From Corynebacterium yonathiae (GTDB lineage Bacteria; Actinomycetota; Actinomycetes; Mycobacteriales; Mycobacteriaceae), in assembly GCF_022288805.1 (NCBI RefSeq), contig NZ_JAKOPM010000007.1:41019-105018 (forward strand): a stretch of 64,000 bases of DNA, read 5' to 3'. This document shows positions 1 to 8,173 of this stretch, piece after piece; the stretch's first letter is position 1, and each line of letters opens with the position of its first letter. The notes under the pieces are model-generated. The model was given only the letters and a program-made list of their open reading frames with translations. It searched no databases and was not told where the DNA came from. Both the position numbers and the translations under genes were made by a program.

Positions 1-390
1 TGGCGGTGTTGGTGCCGATGGAGCAGAAGGTGCACTTGGTGCAGGCGCAGCCGGTGCCGCGGGTGCGCTTGGCGGTGTTGGAGTGGCTGGTGCTTTTGGT
101 GCAGGTGCTGCCGGGGCGCTCGGCGGGGTAGGCGCGCTTGGTGCTGCGGGAGCTGCCGGTGCTTGGGGAGCTTGCGGTGCAGCTGGCGGTGTTGGTGCCG
201 ATGGAGCAGAAGGCGCACTTGGCGCAGGCGCAGCCGGTGCCGCAGGGGAGGCCGGCACGCTTGGTGCAGCAGGTGCAGCGGGCGCGCTTGGAGCTGCCGG
301 TGCCGAGGCAGACGGGGCGGGGGCGCTAGGAGCATCGGAAGTGGGGGCGTCGGCAAGCGAGGCATCATTGGTACCGGTGGACTTCTGGTG
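1..390. repeat. Low-complexity Ala/Pro codon repeat with 183-bp direct duplication
   Basis: This stretch encodes (minus strand) the APSAP/PAAP-type tail of the Fe-S oxidoreductase. Bases 1-60 and 184-243 are nearly identical, with two T/C differences, giving a repeat period of 183 bp (61 codons, so the frame is kept). Such repeats change copy number by slippage and also create long spurious open frames on the plus strand. Confidence 0.85.
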
Positions 391-2466
391 GCGCACCGGG
401 GTGGCAAGGAAGGCCTTGGGGTGGGGCTCAGGCAGGGTGCCGGCCTCATCGAGGGAGATGGAATTGCGCAGCATTACAGCGACGTCATTGACCTTGGTGG
501 CGGGGGTCGAATCCTGCGCCAAGGACTTCACGCCGCCGGTCATCATGACACTGCAGAAGGGGCAGCCGGTGGCGATTTCTTCTGCGCCGGTCCCCATAGC
601 CTGCTCGGCGCGGAAGTCATTGATGCGGGTGCCGAGCTTTTCTTCCATGAACATGCGGGCACCGCCGGCGCCACAGCAGAAGGCTTCGTCGCGGTTCTTG
701 TCCATCTCGCGCAGCTCCACGCCGGTGGCCTCGAGTAGCTCGCGTGGGGGATCGAAGACCTTATTGTGGCGGCCGAGGAAGCAAGGGTCGTGGTAGGTAA
801 TCGGCTTGCGGTTCTCCGGCGTGCGCGGCACAGGCTTGAGCAATCCTTCACGCACCAGGCGGTTGAGCAGCTGGGTGTGGTGGAAGACGTCGAAATGTCC
901 GTCAAAGTCGGGGTACTCGTTGCGGATGGTGTTAAAGCAGTGCGGGCAGGTGGTGATGATCTTGCGCTGGCCCTCCGGTACGCCGTCGAAGGCGTTGTTG
1001 AGGGTTTCTACGTTTTGCTGCGCCATCATCTGGAAGAGGAACTCATTGCCGGCGCGGCGCGCGGGATCGCCCGTACAGGTCTCACCTGTGGAGAGCACAC
1101 CGAACTTCACACCCGCGGTGTGCAATAGGTCTACGACCGCACGGGTGGTGCGGCGGCCCTCATCATCGTAGGCACCGGCGCAGCCCACCCAGAGCAGGTA
1201 TTCCATATCGGAGAAGTCCGCCCCGTCCTCACCGATGATGGGCACATCGATGCCATCGGCCCGGGCCTCATCGATCCAGGCGCGGCGCTCAGAGTTATTC
1301 CGGCCCCACGGATTGCCCTTGTTTTCCATGTTCTTGAATAGGCCGGTGAGCTCGGAGGGGAAGTCCGATTCCGCCAGCACCTTAAAGCGGCGCAGATCCG
1401 CGATGTGATCGATGTGCTCAATATCGGTAGGGCACTGATCCACGCACGCACCACAGTTAGTGCACGACCACAGCACATCATCATCAATAACCCCGGCCAT
1501 AGAGAGCACGTCGAGGCCCTCGTGCGGGTTGTAGTTATCCAGTGCGCCCTGGCGCAGATCCATCATGACCTTTTTGGGGCTCAGTGGCTTCTCGGTATTC
1601 CAGGCTGGGCACAATTCCTGGCAGCGGCCGCATTCGGTACACGAGGTGGAATCCAGCAGCATCTTCCAGCTACCCGGGGTGATGTCCTCTTCCAAGTCCG
1701 GGGTGGGCAAGGATTGCAGTGCCTTTTCACCGGTGGCGTTGCGCTGGAAGAAGATATTGAAAAAGCTGGTGAAGCGGTGCCACATGACACCCCACTGGAA
1801 CTTGCGGGAGATAAAGACGATAAATAGCAGGCCAGACAGCAGCTTGAATAAAGCAAAGAAGCTCACCAGGGCCGGAGATTCGGGGAAGAGCTTGGCCAAG
1901 TGGATGCTCAAGAAATCCGCCCAAGCGGAGCCGCCGCCGTAGGTGGCAATTTTAGTGGACTTCACCAAGATCATGCCGAGCCCCTCAGAAAAGACGATGA
2001 ACTCTACCCAGCGTGCGGAGGCAGTCTGGGAGTTGAAGAAGCGGCTACCACGCTCGGTATCGCCAAGCTTGAGGCGTACACCGATGAGGAAACCGATGCC
2101 GAGCACTGTCGCGATGCCCAAGACTTCTTCCACGAAGTGGTAGACCGGCCAGTGGCTGAGCCACGGCCAGCCCTTATGCGGTGCGAAGGTTTGGATATAG
2201 GCCTCGAACCACACCAGGATGCCGAAAAGGAAGCCCACCATCACCAGCCAGTGGGCGGCATTGACCAGAGGTTTTCCCTTGAAATGGGAGTGGCCAAAGA
2301 CCTCTGCCAGCACGCGCCCGACGCGCTTTACGGGGCTGTTGGTGCGCTCTAGTTGGGTTGGTCCGCCCGAGCGGATGAACTTAATGAGCGCGCCTATGCG
2401 GGCGAAAAAGTATAGCCACACCGGAATCGATGTGGCTATAGCGATCCAACCGGACACGGTTGTCAT
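1..2466 (-). CDS. Membrane (Fe-S)-binding oxidoreductase, heterodisulfide-reductase-like (3' end outside window)
   Basis: Open frame of 822 codons from ATG at 2466 (SD AAGGAG, 5 nt upstream) to the window edge without a stop. Residues about 1-240 hold several hydrophobic segments. Two [4Fe-4S] motifs follow, CTECGRCQELCP (first Cys near 276) and CTNCGACVDQCP (near 335). Then come cysteine-rich CCG-type elements: CPHCFNTIRNEYP, HDPCFLGRHN and CCGAGGARMFMEE. This matches the actinobacterial family typified by M. tuberculosis Rv0338c, presumed to pass electrons between a membrane donor and an unknown acceptor. The last 130 or so visible residues are an Ala/Pro/Ser-rich tail, typical of the family but long here and internally duplicated. 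The substrate is unknown. It lies 106 bp after a DUF2236 gene on the same strand and may be transcribed with it. Confidence 0.88.
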   Translation of the reverse strand, partial: MTTVSGWIAIATSIPVWLYFFARIGALIKFIRSGGPTQLERTNSPVKRVGRVLAEVFGHSHFKGKPLVNAAHWLVMVGFLFGILVWFEAYIQTFAPHKGWPWLSHWPVYHFVEEVLGIATVLGIGFLIGVRLKLGDTERGSRFFNSQTASARWVEFIVFSEGLGMILVKSTKIATYGGGSAWADFLSIHLAKLFPESPALVSFFALFKLLSGLLFIVFISRKFQWGVMWHRFTSFFNIFFQRNATGEKALQSLPTPDLEEDITPGSWKMLLDSTSCTECGRCQELCPAWNTEKPLSPKKVMMDLRQGALDNYNPHEGLDVLSMAGVIDDDVLWSCTNCGACVDQCPTDIEHIDHIADLRRFKVLAESDFPSELTGLFKNMENKGNPWGRNNSERRAWIDEARADGIDVPIIGEDGADFSDMEYLLWVGCAGAYDDEGRRTTRAVVDLLHTAGVKFGVLSTGETCTGDPARRAGNEFLFQMMAQQNVETLNNAFDGVPEGQRKIITTCPHCFNTIRNEYPDFDGHFDVFHHTQLLNRLVREGLLKPVPRTPENRKPITYHDPCFLGRHNKVFDPPRELLEATGVELREMDKNRDEAFCCGAGGARMFMEEKLGTRINDFRAEQAMGTGAEEIATGCPFCSVMMTGGVKSLAQDSTPATKVNDVAVMLRNSISLDEAGTLPEPHPKAFLATPVRHQKSTGTNDASLADAPTSDAPSAPAPSASAPAAPSAPAAPAAPSVPASPAAPAAPAPSAPSAPSAPTPPAAPQAPQAPAAPAAPSAPTPPSAPAAPAPKAPATPTPPSAPAAPAAPAPSAPSAPSAPTPP

Positions 2467-2572
2467 TCGTGCTCCTTCACTACTGATGCTCCACGTTGTT
2501 ATCTACCTTAAGGCCTCAAGGCGCAATCATGGGAGTCAGTATTCAGTAACTATGAGTGAAGGGATAAAGGCC

Positions 2573-3472
2573 TTAGTAGTGGAAGCCGCCTTCAGCTTCC
2601 GCCTTCTCAAAGGCGCGGGTAGCAATAGGAACCATGCGTGCCTTACGCGGGAGGATGGAGAAGACGCCACGCACGGCGCGGGAGAAGATCTTGAGCTTGC
2701 GCTCATCCTTCTTGGTCCACTCCCAGCCAATCTTGTTGCGCAGCTTGTCTGGAATCATGCCGATGGCAACCCACAACAGCAGGCGGGATGCGTAAGGTGC
2801 AACGGGCTTCCACAGCCAGTTGGGCACCTTGGGATCTGGGGTGTCGAGGGTAAGGCCGTTGATGATGCGGGAGCGCTCGATGGTCTCGCTGATATCGAGG
2901 TTTTCGATCATGTTGTCCACGTACTCTTCAAATTCAGCGTACGTCTTGGGCGCATCGTTGGGCTCTGCAACCTCGTAGAAGGTGTACCAGGTACGGGTCT
3001 CCTGGAAGAGCTGCTCGCGCTCCTCTGGGGTCAGAGGATCCATGAAGTTGCCGGCCAGCTGGTACGGCATAGCAGCGAAGGTGGCGTGTGCCCAGTAGTA
3101 AACATCCGGGTTCAGCGGGTGGTAGCGGCTTCCATCTGGGTGGGTGCCCTTGATGTCCTTGTGGAAGTCACGAATCATGACGCCAACTTCTGGGCCTTCG
3201 TAGACCGTGCGGATGATCGGGAAGGCGGAGCGAACCAAGCGCGCAACCTCGTTATCGAAAACGTTGGAGTGCTGCACTAGAGACCGGCTGATGTCACGCT
3301 GGGCAATCTGCAAAAGACCAGCAGACAGTGCGACGAATGCGGAGCGCCAGTCACCAAAGCGCTGCCACAGGATGGAATCTGGACCCAGCTCAGGCAGGTT
3401 ATCGGTGTTGATATCTGCAGTCTGGGTGTGCTTGTCGTTTACAGTGCTTTCAGGATTGCTCAGAGTAGTCAT
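2573..3472 (-). CDS. DUF2236 / MpaB-type oxygenase family protein (paralog 1)
   Basis: 299 residues. The N-terminal GPDSILWQRFGDWR and central YHPLNPDVYYWAHATF are hallmarks of the DUF2236 family (MpaB, latex-clearing protein Lcp), heme-dependent oxygenases in which the conserved His residues bind heme. The substrate cannot be deduced. The start ATG has a strong SD (AAGGAGG, 4 nt) and shares one base with the stop of the upstream flavoprotein gene (TAATG), so the two are translationally coupled. No signal peptide is evident; a hydrophobic stretch near residues 230-245 may associate with the membrane. A second paralog lies 3.5 kb upstream in the same orientation. Confidence 0.85.
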   Translation of the reverse strand: MTTLSNPESTVNDKHTQTADINTDNLPELGPDSILWQRFGDWRSAFVALSAGLLQIAQRDISRSLVQHSNVFDNEVARLVRSAFPIIRTVYEGPEVGVMIRDFHKDIKGTHPDGSRYHPLNPDVYYWAHATFAAMPYQLAGNFMDPLTPEEREQLFQETRTWYTFYEVAEPNDAPKTYAEFEEYVDNMIENLDISETIERSRIINGLTLDTPDPKVPNWLWKPVAPYASRLLLWVAIGMIPDKLRNKIGWEWTKKDERKLKIFSRAVRGVFSILPRKARMVPIATRAFEKAEAEGGFHY

Positions 3473-4278
3473 TATGCCTCCTTAAGGGCAGTAGCGGACT
3501 TTTGATGTTTCTGGCGTTCGGACGAGGTGGACTCAGGGGCGTAGTTGGATGCTCGCTTGAAATCATGGGCCGGTGCATCGAACCCTGCGAGCACTTCGCG
3601 GATTCCGCGTACAGTGCCGGGCTGAACCAACCATTTATCGTGCTTGACGGTTAGTTCGCCTGGTCCACGAATTTCGAGCTGGCGGACGTAGCGGCGGCAG
3701 TGATCGGCGCGGGCTTCGATGACAGCTAGTGGGCGACGCTTGAGGTAAGAGTCGCGCGGGGTGGGGCCGTCAACAAAGAGGGCATTAGGCAGCCCAAATA
3801 CCTCTACACCGTGGTGGAGGTACATGTCATCGACGCTGGCCTTTGACCGTCCCGGTACGGAAATCCACGGGGATTCCTCGCCGGTGGCGCGAATCAACAC
3901 ATCGAAAGCTTGGGTTTCCTGACCGGAATCACCGAGGTAGGAGATTTCCCATTTGCCTTCTGCTCGGTCGAACTCGGCACCAGTAACGGCGGTGGAACCG
4001 CGGAACTCGGCGCCACTGGCAGCAACAGCCTCTTCAAGGTGGCGTACTACAGAAGCTGGCGAGCCATCAGTTTTGGTGAGACGGAGGTACGGGGTACGGA
4101 AGTGGTACTTCCGGGAAACCTCAGTGGCTTCAGCGGAATTGAAGTGACCGCCGATGTGTGGTTCTTGTTCAAAAAGAACGGTGTCGAATCCAGAGAATGC
4201 GCATTCAGAAGCTGCGGCGCATCCGGCTACTCCGGCACCAACCACTGCGACAGTCGGTCGGCGGTATGGCTTGAACAT
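3472..4278 (-). CDS. Short FAD/NAD(P)-binding flavoprotein (monooxygenase-like, truncated family member)
   Basis: ATG at 4278 is preferred because AAAGGAA lies 6 nt upstream; an in-frame start 7 codons earlier lacks an SD. The protein has 268 residues. It starts with a Rossmann dinucleotide motif, VAVVGAGVAGCAAASE, followed by an FE-type acidic residue (VLFEQEPHIGGHF), like flavin-containing or Baeyer-Villiger monooxygenases. Those are usually 450-550 residues. Here the second nucleotide-binding domain is largely missing, although an ATGEESPW motif is present. It may need a partner reductase or be a degenerate form that still binds FAD. It is translationally coupled to the following DUF2236 gene, suggesting a joint redox function. 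Confidence 0.75.
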   Translation of the reverse strand: MFKPYRRPTVAVVGAGVAGCAAASECAFSGFDTVLFEQEPHIGGHFNSAEATEVSRKYHFRTPYLRLTKTDGSPASVVRHLEEAVAASGAEFRGSTAVTGAEFDRAEGKWEISYLGDSGQETQAFDVLIRATGEESPWISVPGRSKASVDDMYLHHGVEVFGLPNALFVDGPTPRDSYLKRRPLAVIEARADHCRRYVRQLEIRGPGELTVKHDKWLVQPGTVRGIREVLAGFDAPAHDFKRASNYAPESTSSERQKHQKSATALKEA

Positions 4279-4360
4279 ACTGTTCCTTTCGAGTTTCACA
4301 GGGCGCTTACTGGCCGCTGTGTGTTGTGCAATTTATGTATTCAGCAGAACACATTTCTGA

Positions 4361-4385
4361 GTATGTTGTGATCGTATACACATAC
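4361..4385. promoter_or_regulatory. Inverted repeat GTATGT...ACATAC, candidate operator before the flavoprotein gene
   Basis: GTATGT at 4361-4366 and ACATAC at 4380-4385 are 6-bp inverted arms with a 13-bp spacer. They sit in the 166-bp AT-rich gap between the aldehyde dehydrogenase stop and the flavoprotein start. The position suits a regulator-binding site, but no regulator is known and the arms are short. Confidence 0.35.
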
Positions 4386-4444
4386 CCTTTGAATGTGAAG
4401 TGAGTTACTGAATTTAAAAGGTGGCTGCTTATGCTGCGCAGTAA

Positions 4445-6031
4445 TCAGGGGAGGAAGCGCAAGGCCTTTCCTAAGCGCAATGCGGAGCTCAGCAAAGTGC
4501 CGTAGTACTTATTGGGAAGCCAGCTTGGCCCGCGCATCGGCATGATCCTTTGCGAGGAGATATTCTTCGCTTCTGTATATTTGGTCAGACCCTCGTGGCC
4601 ATGACGGCGGCCAACACCGGACTCCTTGACGCCACCCAACGGGGTGGAAATCGAGGCCCATGTGGAGGCGTAGCCGTCATTGATGGTCACGCTGCCTGCA
4701 TCGATTTTCTCAGCGATGCCCTGCGCGGTCTCGGGTTGGCCGAATACAGAGGAGTTCAGGCCGTAGGGCAATTTATTTGCCTGCTCGATGGCCTCTTCGA
4801 CATCGCGCACGCGTTGCACGTACACCACGGGGCCAAAGACCTCTTGCTCTGCAAGCTCGGCGCCTTCACCCAAATCAGTGAGAACCGTGGGTTCAAAGTG
4901 GTAGGGGCCAATATCCGGGCGGGGCTTGCCGCCGGTAATAACGGTGGCACCCTTATCCACCGCATCGTCGACAAAGTGCTGCACCACATCTAATTGGTTT
5001 TGGCCGATGAGTGAACCCATCGTGTAGTCCCAGTTCAAACCGGAACCAAGTTTGATGGACTCGGTTGCCCGGCGGAATGCGGTAATGAATTGATCGAAGA
5101 TGGCATCGGGTACGTAGATGCGTTCAATCGACACGCACAGCTGGCCCGAATTGGAAAAGCAAGCGGTAGCGATGGTGTCAATATGCTTGTCGATGTCCGC
5201 ATCCGGCGCGATGATCATAGGGTTCTTGCCGCCCAGTTCTGCGGAATATCCAACGAGGCGCTCGCCTACAGTGGTACCCAAAATCTTGCCGGTCTTGGTG
5301 GAACCGGTAAACATCAGGTAATCGCAGCGTTCGGAGATAGCGGAGCCGACGACTCGACCGGAGCCGGTAACGATCTGCAGCAAATCCTTCGGCAGTCCTG
5401 CTTCCCTCAAGAGGTAGAGGGAAATCAGGTTAGAAAACGGGGTGGATCCATCGGGCTTGGCCACAACGCCATTGCCGGCAAGTAGTGCCGCAACGGCATC
5501 GGAAATGCCCAGTGCTAATGGGTAGTTCCATGGGCTGATTTGCCCCACAACACCCTTAGGAACTCGCTGCAAGTGAGTTTTGGTGATGAGCGGAAATGCG
5601 CCCGGCTGCTTCTGAGTGGCCAGTAGCTTTGGCGCATTATTTGAGTAATAACGCGCGTTATTTAGTACATCGAGTACCTCATCAAAGGCGGCCGTGCGGT
5701 CCTTGCCGGTTTCCAATTGGATGAAGTCCGCCAACAGCTCGCGGTGTTTAGCCACGAGATGGTGGAAGCGCTTCATTACCTTTACGCGCTGCTTAACGTC
5801 GGTATCGGCCCAGGCCTTTTGGGTCTGACGCGAACGGCGGAAAGCCTCATCTACGTCTTCTTCGGAACCTACTCCAACCCAGCCTAATTCTTCTTCAAAT
5901 AAGGGGGAGTGGACCGCTTTGCGTTCGCCTTTATCCAGCGAGCCGGTGGAGTAGTTAGTGGTGAGATGTTGTAGCTCAGTTAGTAATTGCTGTGGCAAGG
6001 GCCGTTCTTGTAGACGGCGTGGTAAAGACAT
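4445..6031 (-). CDS. Aldehyde dehydrogenase, GabD2-like (succinate-semialdehyde dehydrogenase family)
   Basis: 528 residues from ATG at 6031 (GGAG 10 nt upstream); a GTG three codons earlier sits too close to the SD. The ALDH fold is complete: PWNYPLALGISD, MFTGSTKTGK (NAD(P)-binding), the general-base Glu in AELGGKNP, and the nucleophile Cys in FSNSGQLCVSIERI. C-terminal substrate-pocket motifs are present too. Overall it resembles actinobacterial GabD2, which oxidises succinate semialdehyde, but its position between two DUF2236 oxygenases and a flavoprotein makes another aldehyde substrate equally likely. A hairpin with a short T-run (6064-6089) separates it from the upstream DUF2236 gene, so read-through may be partial. 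Confidence 0.88.
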   Translation of the reverse strand: MSLPRRLQERPLPQQLLTELQHLTTNYSTGSLDKGERKAVHSPLFEEELGWVGVGSEEDVDEAFRRSRQTQKAWADTDVKQRVKVMKRFHHLVAKHRELLADFIQLETGKDRTAAFDEVLDVLNNARYYSNNAPKLLATQKQPGAFPLITKTHLQRVPKGVVGQISPWNYPLALGISDAVAALLAGNGVVAKPDGSTPFSNLISLYLLREAGLPKDLLQIVTGSGRVVGSAISERCDYLMFTGSTKTGKILGTTVGERLVGYSAELGGKNPMIIAPDADIDKHIDTIATACFSNSGQLCVSIERIYVPDAIFDQFITAFRRATESIKLGSGLNWDYTMGSLIGQNQLDVVQHFVDDAVDKGATVITGGKPRPDIGPYHFEPTVLTDLGEGAELAEQEVFGPVVYVQRVRDVEEAIEQANKLPYGLNSSVFGQPETAQGIAEKIDAGSVTINDGYASTWASISTPLGGVKESGVGRRHGHEGLTKYTEAKNISSQRIMPMRGPSWLPNKYYGTLLSSALRLGKALRFLP

Positions 6032-6063
6032 GTAATGCACGCTCCAGAAAGATCAATGAAAAG

Positions 6064-6089
6064 GTTCGTGAGCTAAAAAGCTCACGAAC
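6064..6089 (-). terminator. Hairpin after the second DUF2236 gene
   Basis: Perfect 11-bp stem GTTCGTGAGCT/AGCTCACGAAC with a 4-nt loop, directly downstream of the DUF2236 stop at 6110. On the minus strand it is followed by CTTTTC, a weak U-tract. It probably acts as an attenuator or leaky terminator before the aldehyde dehydrogenase gene. Confidence 0.6.
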
Positions 6090-6109
6090 AATTGGGAAGC
6101 CGGTGTGTT

Positions 6110-7186
6110 TTAGAACGGGCAGCCGGCTGCACGGCGTGCGGCTACTGCATCATCGGAATCCGGCTTGTCGGTAGATTCCGCGGTGGCAGCAGAGTCCTTA
6201 GCCTGGGCGGCGTTGTAGCCTTGGATCTTCTTCGGCTCCTTGTACTTGCCCTCGATCATGCCGTTCTTGATCATCAAGGAACGACCCGGCTCCATGTAGC
6301 GCTTGTCCTCAGGGAGGTGGTCCATGATGAAGCGAACGGACTTAGCGATGCGGTCGAAGCGCTTCTGGTCGCGCTTGGTCCACTTCAGATCCAGGATGTC
6401 GCGGTACTTCTGCGGCAGGGTAGCCACAGTCAACCAGATGGCGCTGCGCATAATGGGCTTCCAGATAACCTTCCATACGGCCTCTGGAACGCCTTCCGGA
6501 GCTTTGACCGGCTCTACGCGTGCGGTGCGCAGTGCGAAGTCAACGGTCTGGTTGCGCTCGAGCACGGTGTCTGCCATGTCATCCATGTACTTGATCAAGT
6601 CATCGTAGTTATCGATGACCGGACGCTCAGACATGCCGTACTTATCCCACCAAGTCACGCCCTCGCGAACGATTTGGTCGCGCTCTTCCTTGGTGAACGG
6701 GGTACCGAAGAGTTCCTGGGCGTAGATAACGCGGTAGACGAAGGTAGCGTGTGCCCAGTAGTAAGTCTCCGGGTTCAGGGAGTGGTAACGCTCGCCATTT
6801 TGCAGCGTGCCCTTAATGGTGACGTGGTAGTCGCGGATGCGCTCACCGATGTCCCCATCATCGTAGATGGACTCAATAATTTGCGGCGTAGAGCGCTGCA
6901 GGCGAGCGAAAGGCTCGTCGAAGAACTTCGAGTGGTCCAAAAGGGATTGACCAATCGCTGGGTGCATATTCTGCAAAATGCCGGTGTAGCCGCGCAATAG
7001 CTGCAGGCGGTTATCCGAGCCCCACTTCCACAACAGGGAATCCGGGCCCAAAGGAGCGCGGCGCAGCTCGCGCTTTTCTTCCTTCTTGTCCTGAGCGTTT
7101 ACTTCTTCCGCACCGGACTGAGTGGAATCAATGTGGGTATTTTCTTCGTTTGCCTGTGCATTTTCGGGTTTCAGTGAGTTGGACAA
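6110..7186 (-). CDS. DUF2236 / MpaB-type oxygenase family protein (paralog 2)
   Basis: I place the start at TTG 7186 because a near-perfect SD (AAGGAGG, 7191-7198) lies 5-6 nt upstream; starts further out have no SD and add an implausible Arg-rich leader. The 358-residue protein has a charged N-terminus of about 55 residues, then LGPDSLLWKWGSD and YHSLNPETYYWAHATF, the same DUF2236 signatures as in the gene at 2573-3472. The N- and C-terminal extensions (the latter ending AAGCPF) are specific to this copy. It is first in a minus-strand run with an aldehyde dehydrogenase, a flavoprotein and the other DUF2236 protein. It is probably a heme-dependent oxygenase; substrate unknown. Confidence 0.85.
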   Translation of the reverse strand: MSNSLKPENAQANEENTHIDSTQSGAEEVNAQDKKEEKRELRRAPLGPDSLLWKWGSDNRLQLLRGYTGILQNMHPAIGQSLLDHSKFFDEPFARLQRSTPQIIESIYDDGDIGERIRDYHVTIKGTLQNGERYHSLNPETYYWAHATFVYRVIYAQELFGTPFTKEERDQIVREGVTWWDKYGMSERPVIDNYDDLIKYMDDMADTVLERNQTVDFALRTARVEPVKAPEGVPEAVWKVIWKPIMRSAIWLTVATLPQKYRDILDLKWTKRDQKRFDRIAKSVRFIMDHLPEDKRYMEPGRSLMIKNGMIEGKYKEPKKIQGYNAAQAKDSAATAESTDKPDSDDAVAARRAAGCPF

Positions 7187-7273
7187 TTCGACCCTCCTTA
7201 GTCGATAAAATCTGATGGTTGTGAAGCGTAACACACACCGGTGCACACCTATTACATGGCGCACAAATTTGGG

Positions 7274-7291
7274 GGTACAGTGTTGTGTACC
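7274..7291. promoter_or_regulatory. Inverted repeat GGTAC-N8-GTACC upstream of the DUF2236 gene
   Basis: GGTACAGTGTTGTGTACC has 5-bp inverted arms and lies 88 bp upstream of the TTG start, within the 408-bp divergent gap to the DUF6230 operon. Its position suits an operator for either direction. No regulator can be assigned. The rest of 7292-7594 is AT-rich and shows no gene. Confidence 0.35.
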
Positions 7292-7594
7292 GCAGGTTTA
7301 GTGGGGGATTGGAAGTTGACAATGGCAGGAGTGCGATAATTTTCTTTAAACACATGATCTGGGCTACACCGTTGCGGGCGTATTTAATGCACCCCTTTCT
7401 GTGTGACGTGTCTCAGGTAGTGCTAACGTGTGTTCAAGCTCATTTAATCAGTGGATTGCGTAAGTCTATTTCTCATCGTCGGCTTGTATATCTCTTGCCG
7501 CGGTAAAGAGTGGGCTGAAAATTCACCGTAGACGGGGGACGCCGCTAAAACAGGCAGCTACCCCGCCTTTTCAATTCCACAGAAAGGTTCCTTC

Positions 7595-8173
7595 ATGGGC
7601 AGGATTAGTATTCCAAAGTTTGCAACCGCACTGGCTGCCGGGCTTGCAGCTTTTGGTGTAACAGGTTTTGCGGTAGCCCAAGGTGGCTTGACCGCTAATA
7701 TCGCACTTTCAGGAACCTTCTTTAAGGTGAACATGAGCCACCTAGAGGGCGAAGGATTGTCGATCTTCGTTGATAGGGACAAGATGGGAGAAGAAACCAT
7801 CCCCGCCGCGCGCTTGAAGTTTGAGCACGCCGTGGCTTCCAACTTGTGCCTGTCCGCCAATCTTCCTGATGTCCCAGGCATTGGCGAGACCACCTTCGCC
7901 CTCCGTGCGAATGGTGATGACAGTGTGGAGGTAGAGAATCTCTTGGTTGGTGCTACCGATATTAAGGGTCAGCTGGATCTGACGAATGCCAACGTGGGTG
8001 TTGACGCCAGCCAGGTTAATGACAAGGCAGATCCAGGTTCGTGGGGATTGTACGCGCAGAAGGTGACCCTGAGCGCGGACGATATTCGTACGACCTCGGT
8101 GGGAGCAGAAAGGCTCGCTGCCTCTGGTGTGAATGTGACGGTGAAGAGGGGAAGCAACAACAATGGCTGCTAA
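7595..8173 (+). CDS. DUF6230 family exported protein
   Basis: 192 residues; ATG with AAAGG 7 nt upstream. The N-terminus (KFATALAAGLAAFGVTGFAVAQG) is a signal-anchor-like segment, followed by a beta-rich, Cys-poor domain (SGTFFKVNMSHLEGEGLSIF) matching DUF6230, a family known mainly from Streptomyces as a neighbour of DUF6114. The function is unknown and is probably cell-surface. Its last 11 bases overlap the next gene, and together with the third gene it forms a tight operon with no intergenic space. Confidence 0.8.
   Translation: MGRISIPKFATALAAGLAAFGVTGFAVAQGGLTANIALSGTFFKVNMSHLEGEGLSIFVDRDKMGEETIPAARLKFEHAVASNLCLSANLPDVPGIGETTFALRANGDDSVEVENLLVGATDIKGQLDLTNANVGVDASQVNDKADPGSWGLYAQKVTLSADDIRTTSVGAERLAASGVNVTVKRGSNNNGC

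Noticed and set aside
83-796. Long plus-strand open frames rich in Gly/Ala
   Set aside because: They mirror the Ala/Pro-coded tail and CCG region of the minus-strand Fe-S oxidoreductase, whose motifs are clear.
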